This document shows positions 55,098 through 64,000 of a stretch of 64,000 nt of DNA, piece by piece (the first letter of the stretch is position 1; each line of letters begins with the position of its first letter). The translations under genes were made by a program, and so were the position numbers. The stretch covers positions 123,116,951-123,180,950 of the forward strand of contig BTPG01000002.1 in NCBI GenBank assembly GCA_036245525.1, given 5' to 3'. The stretch is from Semisulcospira habei. Its lineage: Eukaryota; Mollusca; Gastropoda; Semisulcospiridae. The notes beneath the pieces were generated by a model, which did no database searches, had not been told where the DNA came from, and saw nothing but the letters and a program-made list of their open reading frames with translations.

Positions 55098-56441
55098 AAA
55101 GCAAACAACAAGTATCTTGACGACTATGACCCCTCAAGGTCAAGTCATACATTACGTACATAGGCGCTAATAACCTTATGGGCACGCTATGATGGAGTTA
55201 TTGCCCTTGAAAAACTTCAAACTGCATGATTTGTCACAGTGTGATATAACAGACTTAACAAACTGTTTTATGAGTCATGATCTGAACCACGAAAGAGGTT
55301 GGATCTTTAAACTCAACCCACACCACCTACATGATTACCACAACGATTATCCATTAGTAGTGGGAAAAAAATGTCTTTGACAGGAAAAAAAGAAGACACA
55401 AAACTTGTTCCAAATTTAAATGATAAATTCAATTACGTTTGTCACTATCACCTACTGCAGTTTTACATCAGAGATGGGTTAATACTTAAGAAAGTCAGCA
55501 GAGGAATAAGCTTTGATCAGTGTGCTTTCATGAAAGAGTACATAATAAAGAACAAAACCTCCGTGCAAGGGACGGTAACACTGCATTTGATAAAGACTTC
55601 TTTAAGCTTGTGAACAATGCCTGTTTCGGAAAGACAATGGAAAATCCTCATCACCTTAAAGATGTGAGATTGGTCACAACTGAATCACGTGCAATTAAAC
55701 TTACAGGCAAGACACAATACACAGGGTATAAAGAGTTCCATCGGTCGTTGTATGCAGTGACACTAAAAATTAAGTTTGTTGATCTCAACAAGCCAGTATT
55801 CATTGGTATGACAATACTTGAACTGTCAAAGCTGTTGATGCTTTAATTCTACTATGATTACTTTAAAATGAAGTATCCTGACTGTCAACTGTTATACACT
55901 GATACTGGCTCTATGATCACAGATGTGCCTACTGAAGACTTTTATGAAGTGATAAAAACAGAGTTAGAGCACTATTACACGTCTGATTATCCTAAGGATC
56001 ACCCACTTTACAGCACACAAAACAATAAAATGCTTGGGGAGTTTAAAGACGAACTGAATGGAGTGCCAATAGTTAAGTACGTTGGACTGAGGTCAAAAAT
56101 ATATTCCATACTGCACCAGAAAGGCACTCAGTCTAAAGCAAAATGTATCCAAAAACAGCGATAAAAAATAAAGATATTCATCATGAACACTACAAGCAAG
56201 TTTTAGATGGAGAACTATGCCCAATTATCCAAACAAGACACTGAGGTCGAACAAACATAATCTTGAAATGATCCAAACACATAAGAAGTCACTTGCCGTT
56301 GGTGACACAAAACGAGTGTTTCACAGTAAGGAAAAGGCTTATGTACCTGGGCACTACAAGCTTAAGTTATCTGCTGAAATAGTTGAAGAAATAGTTGATG
56401 AAATGATTGATGAATTAGTTGATGAAATCATTAAAAATGCG
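55098..56441 (+). pseudogene. polB: PolB polymerase domain, copy 2
   Basis: Coding resumes after the composite insertion with KANNKYLDDYDPSRS. Then come the region of LLPLKNFKLHDLSQCDITDL (55195-55255), NACFGKTMENP (about 55615-55645), KTQYTGYKEFHRSLYAVTLK, and the Pol C site at 55894-55911, which reads YTDTGS instead of YTDTDS: the second catalytic Asp is Gly. The tail (56170-56441) ends in an Ile/Val/Asp/Glu-rich helix (EEIVDEMIDELVDEII). Frame breaks lie near 55140-55190, 55370, 55520-55620, 55846 and 56165. It is inactive on several grounds. Confidence 0.85.
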
Positions 56442-56644
56442 TAAAAGTGACTGGTGGAATAATCTGTAATTCTTCTCTGACAAATGCCCTCTGAGGGGCA
56501 GGCTCATATAGATAATGAATAGATGGGTTACCAGGAACTTTTTTTTTTACATTGTGAACAGACGTAGACCATTTCAGGAAGGTTACAAAGTAAAGTAGGT
56601 AAAAGCACTGTCAGGGGAGAGAAGTGTGCATGATTGACCAGTGA

Positions 56645-57154
56645 TCATAAGATAGGAATTTGAATTTGGGTCAAGCTCGGTTGTGTGGTCGTTTGTTGGT
56701 CCTCCATTTTCTTCTGCTTTAAAATTATTTTAGAAAAATCTACATGACACCCAGTAATGAGTAAGGCTACAGTGGGGGCAAGGTAATTTCCAAACTTGTA
56801 ATACATAACGCATGCTAATTTGCTGATTGTACCTAAAACAATAGGGCTGCTTTGAAGATCATGTGATAGACTGTCAGTGTCTACAGGCAAGAAGTGACTA
56901 ACTGCTTTCGTGTACAGACACACGAGAGATTGACTTAAGTCACGGGTCATTAGCGAACCAATTTAATTTCCATATTTAGCTTGTAGCTTAATTACCTCCT
57001 CAGCAGCGAGTGATTCAATTTCTTCTGTTGTATACTGTTTTCCAAGATATGCTTTTGATTTTCCCGAAACAACTACAGAGAGAAGCCGTTCTTTTTTCGA
57101 GTCTAAGTTCTTATTTCTTTTTTCGAGTCTAAGTTCTAAGTTCTTACAGCACAT
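56645..57154 (-). pseudogene. Polinton-associated gene beyond polB, one in-frame stop
   Basis: A single frame runs leftward from 57154 with an in-frame stop at about 56963-56965. The N-terminal part is highly charged (LDSKKERLLSVVVSGKSKAY, TTEEIESLAAEEV). The second part has MTRDLSQSLVCLYTKAVSHF and a hydrophobic segment KLACVMYYKFGNYLAPTVALLITG. I associate this two-part layout with uncharacterised genes of cnidarian Polinton-like elements, but that is recollection. It converges on polB. The homologous region of copy 1 would lie left of the window. The first codons include a short local duplication (TTTTTTCGAGTCTAAGTTCT). Confidence 0.45.
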
Positions 57155-57167
57155 ATATCACTAAGAA

Positions 57168-57289
57168 GAAGTTGTCCAAGCTAGATTATTGTAACTCTTT
57201 GCTTTGTGGCTGCCCTGAGTATCTCATTGATCGCCTCCAAAAGATTCAGAACAATGCAGCACGGCTTGTTGTGAGAGACGGTAAATCTG
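57168..57289 (+). mobile_element. LINE-D internal scrap
   Basis: Nearly identical to 36395-36505 of LINE-D (KLDYCNSLLCGCPEYLIDRL region). No ends or duplication are visible. Confidence 0.85.
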
Positions 57290-57688
57290 GACCAACCCAC
57301 CCCCAAAAGTGACGGCAAAGTGACAGCCACTCAGAAGAAGGATCCTGCTACACTATGTGTCACTTCAGCCAGGTAATTTACATAATAAATAAATTGTTAA
57401 TGTAATACGTAAATGTAAAAGTCTCAAATATGTAAGTTTACCTCCCAACAAAACAAAGACAAACAAAGAACAACAACAGCACAAGAGATGAGAGTTGTTT
57501 TCAGAACTGTAATCTTAACCCGTTGTGTGTTGGTAGCACTTTTAGCTGCGTTGATTGATTTAGGAATCATCGCGACTAAAACCGCTACCTACAATCAAAG
57601 GGTTAAAACTGTTTATCATTAAATTCAGTTGGACATATATAATTTACATTTTTATGATTTTTTTGATGAATTATGTTTGTTTTGTCTT

Positions 57689-57744
<56 letters not shown>

Positions 57745-57880
57745 TGCGTGCGTGCATGCGTGCGTGCATGTGCGCACGCACACACGCGCATGTGTGTGAG
57801 TCAGTTACATAAAATAGGAACTGATTGTTTTGAGTTGCTGAATTGAGTAAAGGTGTGGTTTTTTTTCAGTATGTCATAAA
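57290..57880. repeat. Non-coding, with a (GT)n/(GCGT)n microsatellite
   Basis: GT repeats at about 57690-57740 grade into GCGTGCGTGCAT-type repeats up to 57797. Nothing else is recognised in the flanks. Confidence 0.8.
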
Positions 57881-57884
57881 ATGA

Positions 57885-58335
57885 TTTAATGCATGGTCGC
57901 TTTTAAGACCTCTTGTATTATCCCCATGCCAAAAAAGCAAACTGTATCTGTGATGAATGATTTAAGACCCGTGTCATGAAGGTTTTTGAGAGGGCTGTTC
58001 TTTCACATTTTGAAATACAGGTTTCTGATTTTATGGAGCCCTTTCAGTTTTCTTACAGACGGCAAAGAAGTGTTGATGATGCCATTTTGCATGTTGTAAA
58101 CAACATCTACTCTCATTTAGAAAAACCAGGAGCCTCTATTCGACTGATGTTCTATGATCTTTTATCTGGTTTTAACACAATTCAACCACACATACTGGCA
58201 TACAAATAAGTTTACATGAACATAAATGCCTCTACCATTCTTTGGGTTTGGACTATATCACTAACCGCCCACAGTATGTCAGAGTTAGTTCGGATCTAAT
58301 CTCAGATGTACTTTTTACCAACACCGGTGCACCAC
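57885..58335 (+). mobile_element. LINE-F reverse transcriptase fragment, left part
   Basis: RT coding with CIIPMPKKQTVSVMNDLRPV, then FERAVLSHFEIQ, FQFSYRRQRSVDDAILHVVN and LMFYDLLSGFNTIQPHI. The last corresponds to the RT motif that normally reads F-x-D-x-S-x-A-F-N-T; here it is mutated. Frame breaks near 57976 and 58209. The sequence breaks at THE GAP site of a solo LTR (accac duplication) and resumes at 59865. The Rex/L2-like wording of motifs is recalled knowledge. Confidence 0.75.
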
Positions 58336-59864
58336 TGTAACGAACGCATTTCGTACATGTTTGGGTAGGAAGACGTTATGACGTCATTAGCAGTTGGACC
58401 GGAGGTTCACAACAGGTAATGTAGAGGTGAGCAGTGTTCACGTGTGGGAGTGACAGTGTTGTATCGTGAACTGTTGTTAGTCAGAGATGTCATATCAGCC
58501 GAGTTGAGCGGACGTGTTCGTTGGTGCTCTGAGAAAGAATTCTTCTAGGGAATTCTATAGCTGTATATAGAATACAGGTATTTATTATGTTATTATCGGT
58601 ATTTATAATGACCTGTAAAGCTATTCATACGAAAAGGGAAAGTATTGTTTTTTATGAATTATTATGACTAGAGTGCAGAAGGGCCCATGTTTGAAGGAAG
58701 TGTGATGGCTCGTGTCAATACTTGTTTGGTCATGTAATTATTATATGTGATATAGTTTATAACTAGGATGTCATGTTGTATTTATTTATATGTGAAAATG
58801 TGGGACTGAAATAGGAAGGTAATTCAGTGTATACCTAATGATGAATGAATGTGCAGTAATATGTTATAAATTGAAGGTGAGCTGTGATTGTAATATTTGG
58901 CTCATAATTCATTGTGTGTAGGTACGCAAAATGTGTGCACAGTGTTAAAGTGGCTATAGGAATTGTCATAAGAATTGTGACAATAGTGACTGTAGTAGTA
59001 TGGTGGCATAGAAAAGACATTTTTCAAAGGAAATGATCTCGAGCACTCTGAATTATAATAATGTGTCGAGGACACATACAGACTCTTTAAGTATAAGAGC
59101 GAAAATTTACGATTGTATAAATGTTGTATACAGCGGCCGGTACGGAGCGGAACTCCTCTGGTATGTGGCTGATGAAGCTGTCCTTATAGCATCGTCTACG
59201 TGACCGGATGCGGACATCATCACGCCTTCATCTTTCCTTCGTCTACCATCACTGGTGCAGACGTGCAGCAACGGTAACGAAGTAAGCCTACAGATTTGAG
59301 CTACAGGACCACATGCAGTGTTCCTCCAGTGTAGCCTATGTCGCCTAGCGTCGTTGATAATTCCACGCCTAGGAATATTCTAATCTGTAAGTACTGTCAT
59401 TGACTATTACCGTTCAGTTCGGGAATCTCCGTCAAGTCGTCGATGTGATATCATTGACTGTGTCGACACTAGTGTGAAGAGAAGAGCCGAGTGACGTCTC
59501 GGGAAAGAGACAACGACTTCTGCGGTAGCGATTGACTGTCGAATTCATACATAGCTTATACGCCACTTATTAATTATTTGTGTGAACTTGTTTATATGGT
59601 GATGTGAATTGAGTGATTTAATGTATAGGTTCATGAGTGTATGGGAAATAGCGAAACATAGGGCAAAGAGAGATAACTGTGTAGCCTTTGTCTTTGTTGT
59701 AAGCACGTGTGTGGTGGTGGATGAAAGAGTATAGTAAACAGAGTTAGAACACCCACCTTTATACTGATTGTCAGAAAGCCCACGCACACACTCATTCCAT
59801 TAGACTAAACGTATTTATACATATAACAATTTAATTCAATACAACACAAAAACCCTTCGTTACA
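58336..59864. mobile_element. Probable solo LTR, 1,529 bp, ends TGTAACGAA...TTCGTTACA, ACCAC duplication
   Basis: The insertion is flanked by the 5-bp duplication ACCAC (58331-58335 and 59865-59869), and its ends form a perfect 9-bp inverted repeat starting TG and ending CA. No long ORF lies inside and no internal copy of either end was seen, so a solo LTR left after LTR-LTR recombination is the best reading. It splits the conserved GAPQG region of LINE-F. Confidence 0.75.
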
Positions 59865-60200
59865 ACCACAGGGGACTGACCTGTTGCCTTTTTTGTTTTC
59901 TTTGTACACAGCAGACTGTAGAGCCACTCATGACGACTGTGTCATGGACAAATACGCTGACGACACGGCACTGACAGGACAGATTACGAATGAGGACGAC
60001 AGACAATATCGACAAGAGATCGACGACTTTGTAGAGTGGTGGATAAAAACTATCTTGAATTGCATGTTGGCAAAACAAGAGAAATGATCATAGATTTCAG
60101 GAAAAACAAACATCATCCCGATCCTGTTGTCATCAAGGGAACAGAAGTTGAGCGTGTAGAGTCCTACAAGTATTTAGGTGTTCTTTTTTACAGTGCGCTC
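59865..60200 (+). mobile_element. LINE-F reverse transcriptase fragment, right part
   Basis: Continues LINE-F with LPFLFSLYTADCRATHDDC, MDKYADDTALTGQI (RT catalytic YADD, about 59950-59975) and YRQEIDDFVEWW, then SLQVFR-like late RT codons after a frame break near 60087. The 3' limit is unclear. Confidence 0.75.
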
Positions 60201-60641
60201 AACTGATGTGTTCATTGCTATTTTATAGGGACTTGGATGGAGTCAGTTGTATGGCAAAAGAAACCAACTTGTAATTTAAGTCAAAGCAGCAAGGCAGGCT
60301 CTATTTGATAGACAATATGGATATATCTGGAGGCTATATCACCAACGGCGAATGCACTGATTTTACACGTTGTCCAGGCAACGTATCAAGAGGGACACTG
60401 GTGGAGACATTGCTCGCAGAAAACGCTGCACCAGCCAAGTCCCGCTAAATGAGGGTGACGCAAGAATGTTCAAGAGGAACACTTCAAACAAACTGGAGCT
60501 GCAAAAAAGAAAGCACTGTGGAACTTGTATGATAGGTGCCTGTAAAGACACCATTGCCACACGCAGAACAGTCGTGATATGAACTGAACAGTTGTTTTGG
60601 GGAACAAGGATGGCATTTATTGTGGAAGATGTAAATGTAGG

Positions 60642-60736
<95 letters not shown>

Positions 60737-61588
60737 CACATCGTCGTTTGATTTTACGGCAGTTATACGATTCTTTACCCCCACTACTCTCCACCCCCCA
60801 CCCACCCCTCTCCAAGGCCATTAAAAGCGTTACAGCATTGTGCAGTTGTGGAAGAGATTTTTGAAACGTACGATACGACACAGCGCTGTACATAAATAGA
60901 TTCCTGTATTCACAGCTACCACCTTAACCGCCAACCTCACACTGGATCCACATCTGTTCTTTCACAGCATGCTTTTTGTCACTGTAAAAGACCGTCAAGA
61001 CAATCATTTACACATGTATATTGTATTTAAATGAGTCTTTTGAGAACACTAGTGCACTTATGATCTGGATCCGGCGATTATTATTATTATTAGTGGTGGT
61101 GTGGTGTGGTTGGTGGTGGTGGTGTGGTGGGTGGTGGGATGGGGAGGGGTGGGTGAGTAGTGGTGGTGGTGGTGGTGATATTTTTCAAAGAGTGTTATTA
61201 GAGTACTTAAAAATGCAACGATGTCACAAAACTGTGAAATATATGGCCATATTTTCCTGGGCACGTGTTGTACATATTGTGACTGGAAGGTAACGTGACC
61301 ACTTCCACATTTATTTTAGTTTTCTTAATCTTAAAGTGTATTTTGTGATTCGGATCATTTAACATGACACAAACTCTTTTTTTCAGTTTAATTAGGCGCC
61401 ATCAAGCGCAATTATGTCAACAGCTTAATATTGCAGTAGTTGGTCACTTCAAGAGGAAACCAGTCGGGTCAAGATGGCCTCATTAGTCAATGACCTAGAT
61501 TTTTCATTCTTTTATTGTTGATTGTTATTTTCTCATAACAAAATATAATATTTAGAACAATAATATATGACAAGTACATTGTTTTAAT
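60200..61588. other. Non-coding stretch with (CA)n and (GGT)n repeats
   Basis: (AC)n at about 60643-60740 and GGT-rich DNA at about 61093-61180. The part at 60200-60640 may be LINE-F 3' sequence but no motif could be assigned. No gene supported. Confidence 0.6.
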
Positions 61589-61645
61589 CCTCGCGCTGGG
61601 ACCATACGGCGTTGAGGCGCGTCCCCTGGGTGGTGGATAGGGGGT

Positions 61646-61659
61646 CCCTCGTGAGAGGG
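61646..61659 (+). other. GNRA-loop hairpin in the LINE-B 5' UTR, copy 2
   Basis: CCCTC-GTGA-GAGGG. The stem is identical to 10379-10392, and the loop differs only at the second base, which GNRA tolerates. Confidence 0.5.
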
Positions 61660-61867
61660 GTGCACCGAATGAAATAAGGTGACGTGAACCAACATGGTCT
61701 AAGGGAAGGTGACCCCGACAGAAAACCCCTGGTCCTCCTAGTAAGGGGGTTGGGCGTGGGGGTAGCTTCCCCACCCTGCAAAAAAGGAAATAGCTACAAA
61801 AACGCCGACGAAAAGATTAACAGTAATTCCTTTCCTGGAGGAGGAAGGTTCTTCTACTAGAAGACTT

Positions 61868-64000
61868 ATGACGTCCTGTGGTGAAAGCCGGAAGTCTTCG
61901 GAAGCCACAGGACCGAGCCGCCTCTCTCTATCCAGGGATACAACCATGGGCACATGGAACGTCAAGACCATGTACCAGAGCGGCAAGGCCGCCCAGATAG
62001 CAGCGGAAATGCAAAAGTACAACCTTTCCCTGCTAGGTATCAGTGAAGCCAGATGGACGCAGTCTGGCCAGAAAAGGCTGTTAAGTGGGGAGATGATTCT
62101 GTATTCAGGTCATGAAGAGGAGAATGCCCCCCATACAGAAGGAGTAGCACTCATGCTGTCACCAGTGGCACAGAGAGCGCTGATGGGCTGGGAACCTCTT
62201 GGGCCAAGAATTATAACAGCAGCCTTTAGAACCAAGAAAAAGCTCAAGCTGAACGTCATCCAGTGTTATGCGCCCACCAATGACAGTGACGAGGAAGAGA
62301 AACAAGAGTTCTACGACCCACTCCAGAGTGCCGTGGACAAATGTGCGGAGCGAGACATCACCATCGTCATGGGCGATTTTAATGCCAAAATAGGGGAGGA
62401 CAACACCGGATACGAAGAGGTGATGGGGAGACAGGGACTAGGCTCGGAGATGAGTGAGAACGGGGAGAGGTTTGTAGACTTTTGTGCTCTAAACCGACTT
62501 GTCATTGGAGGCAGCATCTTCCCACACAGAAGAATACACAAAGCAACTTGGGTCTCACCTGACCATACAACAGAGAACCAAATAGACCATATCTGCATTA
62601 GCAAGAAATTTGGAAGATCCCTTCAAGATGTTCGAGTGAGGAGGGGAGCAGATGTCGCCTCAGACCACCATCTGCTTACCTTAAGAATGAAGCTCAAGCT
62701 AAAGAAAAGCCGCACAGAGACAACAAGAAGACAGCGCTATAATGTAGGCCTCCTGAGAGAAACTGGAGTTAGAGAAGAGTTCAAACTGGTGCTGTCCAAC
62801 CGGTTTCAAGCGCTACAGGAGCTAGTAAATGAAGAGGAGGCGGTCACCACAGAGCAGCAGTGGAAGGCAGTTAGAGAGGCGCTGAACTCAACCTGCAAAG
62901 ACACTGTAGGGTTCAGGAAACACCACCACAAGGACTGGCTGTCGGCACAGACCTTGAAGAAGATAGAAGCGAGGAAGCAGAAGAAAGCAGCGGTCAACAA
63001 CAGTCGCACGAGAGCAGCCAAAGTAAGGGCACAGGGGGAATACTCGGAAGCCAACCGCGAGGTGAAGAGGAGTATCAGGGCAGACAAGAGGGCCTACACA
63101 GACAGCCTGGCAGCAGAGGCAGAAAAGGCAGCAGGCAGCGGCAACATGAAACAGCTCTACGACATTACCAGAAGATTGTCGGGTAAGTATGGCCATACAG
63201 AAAGACCAGTAAAAGACAAAGAAGGCAAGCCTATTGCAGACAGAGCAGACCAACTCGACAGATGGGCCGAGTATTTTGAAGAGTTACTGAACAGACCTAG
63301 CCCACCCGACCCCCCCGACATCCAGCCGGCAGAGACCGACCTACCCATCAGCTGTGACAGACCCAGCCGGGAAGAGATCAGAAAAGCAGTGGCATTTTTG
63401 AAGAATGGCAAAGCAGCAGGGCCAGATGGCATCCCAGCGGAGTCTCTGAAAGCAGACCTAGAGACAACAGTTGAGATGCTGTACCCACTGTTTGGAAAGA
63501 TCTGGGAAGAGGAGGTGATGCCAGCTGACTGGAAGGAGGGGTACCTAATCAAGCTTCCCAAGAAAGGCGACCTCAGCAAGTGTTCCAACTACAGAGGAAT
63601 CACCTTGCTGTCAGTACCAGGAAAGGTCTTCAACAGGATCATCCTAGAGAGAATGAAGAGCTCCGTTGACCCCCAGCTGAGAGACCAGCAAGCAGGATTC
63701 AGGAAGAACCGATCATGTACAGACCAAATCGCCACTCTCCGCATCATCGTGGAACAGTCTCTGGAGTGGAGCTCCCCGCTGTACGTCAACTTTGTGGATT
63801 ATGAGAAAGCATTTGACAGCGTGGACCGAGAGACTCTGTGGAAACTCCTACGACACTACGGTGTACCCACAAAGCTCGTCCGCCTGATCAAGAGCAGCTA
63901 TGATGGCATGACATGTCGCGTGATCCACGAAGGGCAGTTCACCAGAGAGCTCCAGGTCAGAACTGGTGTCAGGCAGGGGTGTCTGCTGTCTCCGTTCCTC
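61868..64000 (+). CDS. LINE-B ORF: endonuclease and reverse transcriptase, open for at least 711 codons
   Basis: From the ATG at 61868 (MTSCGESRKSSEATG) no stop is met before the window edge. Endonuclease motifs are TWNVKTMYQSG (about residue 30), ISEARW, QCYAPTND, GDFNAKIGED (about 168) and SDHHLLTL. RT motifs are GKAAGPDGIPAES (about 515), YRGITLLSVPGK, FVDYEKAFDSVD and GVRQGCLLSPFL at the edge. The first four frame breaks of copy 1 are absent, including the 3-base difference that restores GLGSEM near 62443. This copy may be capable of movement if the remaining third is intact. Confidence 0.85.
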   Translation, partial: MTSCGESRKSSEATGPSRLSLSRDTTMGTWNVKTMYQSGKAAQIAAEMQKYNLSLLGISEARWTQSGQKRLLSGEMILYSGHEEENAPHTEGVALMLSPVAQRALMGWEPLGPRIITAAFRTKKKLKLNVIQCYAPTNDSDEEEKQEFYDPLQSAVDKCAERDITIVMGDFNAKIGEDNTGYEEVMGRQGLGSEMSENGERFVDFCALNRLVIGGSIFPHRRIHKATWVSPDHTTENQIDHICISKKFGRSLQDVRVRRGADVASDHHLLTLRMKLKLKKSRTETTRRQRYNVGLLRETGVREEFKLVLSNRFQALQELVNEEEAVTTEQQWKAVREALNSTCKDTVGFRKHHHKDWLSAQTLKKIEARKQKKAAVNNSRTRAAKVRAQGEYSEANREVKRSIRADKRAYTDSLAAEAEKAAGSGNMKQLYDITRRLSGKYGHTERPVKDKEGKPIADRADQLDRWAEYFEELLNRPSPPDPPDIQPAETDLPISCDRPSREEIRKAVAFLKNGKAAGPDGIPAESLKADLETTVEMLYPLFGKIWEEEVMPADWKEGYLIKLPKKGDLSKCSNYRGITLLSVPGKVFNRIILERMKSSVDPQLRDQQAGFRKNRSCTDQIATLRIIVEQSLEWSSPLYVNFVDYEKAFDSVDRETLWKLLRHYGVPTKLVRLIKSSYDGMTCRVIHEGQFTRELQVRTGVRQGCLLSPFL

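Larger units (their letters stand above)
33509..57154. mobile_element. Polinton/Maverick-like virus element, copy 2 (inverted relative to copy 1)
   Basis: Gene order from left is TM gene C-terminus(+), membrane-segment gene(-), capsid(+), ATPase(+), two small genes(+), polB(+), unknown gene(-). This is the reverse of copy 1. The left end is truncated at a LINE-D fragment. The right end lies near 57154, where a LINE-D scrap follows. It holds three large insertions (34398-37105, 40788-42314 and 43815-55093). No terminal repeats, integrase or protease were recognised. Confidence 0.8.
61588..64000 (+). mobile_element. LINE-B copy 2, runs off the window
   Basis: Starts at the same point as copy 1 (CCTCGCGCTGGGACC at 61589 against CCTCACGCTGGGACC at 10322) and is nearly identical through 64000. 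The 5' UTR hairpin with GTGA loop is at 61646-61659. The 3' end is outside the window. Confidence 0.85.

Overview
This window is eukaryotic repeat-rich DNA, most likely from a marine invertebrate and probably a mollusc. The evidence is several APE-type LINE families, tRNA-derived SINEs with GTTAAACCC...AACC tails, TTAA and TAA target-site MITEs, and long CA, GT, AAT and poly-C tracts. No ordinary host gene with exons could be supported, and no rRNA, bacterial operon or CRISPR is present. The species call is inference.

The backbone is two degraded, inverted copies of one Polinton/Maverick (adintovirus-like) virus-type element. Copy 1 (about 1-16870) runs polB(-), a small gene(-), A32-like packaging ATPase(-), double-jelly-roll-like major capsid(-), then a divergent membrane-segment gene(+), a convergent C-terminal-TM gene(-), a minor-capsid-like gene(+), and three further unknown genes(+). 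Copy 2 (about 33509-57154) carries the same block in reverse order: C-terminus of the TM gene(+), membrane-segment gene(-), capsid(+), ATPase(+), two tandem small genes(+), polB(+), and one more gene(-) beyond polB. Both copies are broken by frameshifts, stops and insertions. Neither shows a recognisable integrase, adenain-type protease or terminal inverted repeats.

The Polinton copies serve as landing pads, and target-site duplications (TSDs) let the insertions be read like strata. Copy 1 holds a Harbinger-type MITE (3064-3564), a piggyBac-type MITE (3671-3876), a 3' fragment of LINE-A (4111-5071), a 56-bp retroposon (7784-7839), a near-complete LINE-B (10320-13600) and a truncated LINE-C (13882-15289). 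Copy 2 holds LINE-D (34398-37105), four identical 375-bp tandem units (40788-42314), and an 11.3-kb composite block (43815-55093). That block has LTR-like ends and contains a SINE array, a degenerate LINE-E with gag, endonuclease, RT and RNase H, GC-rich poly-C DNA, and a run of six GNRA-tetraloop hairpins.

Between the copies, 16.9-29.3 kb is non-coding DNA with segmental duplications, microsatellites and SINEs. At 29453-33267 lies an apparently full-length LINE-C with an uninterrupted 1066-residue ORF. Right of copy 2 are a LINE-F fragment split by a 1.5-kb solo LTR, microsatellites, and a second LINE-B whose ORF is open from 61868 to the window edge. LINE family letters are labels for this window only.
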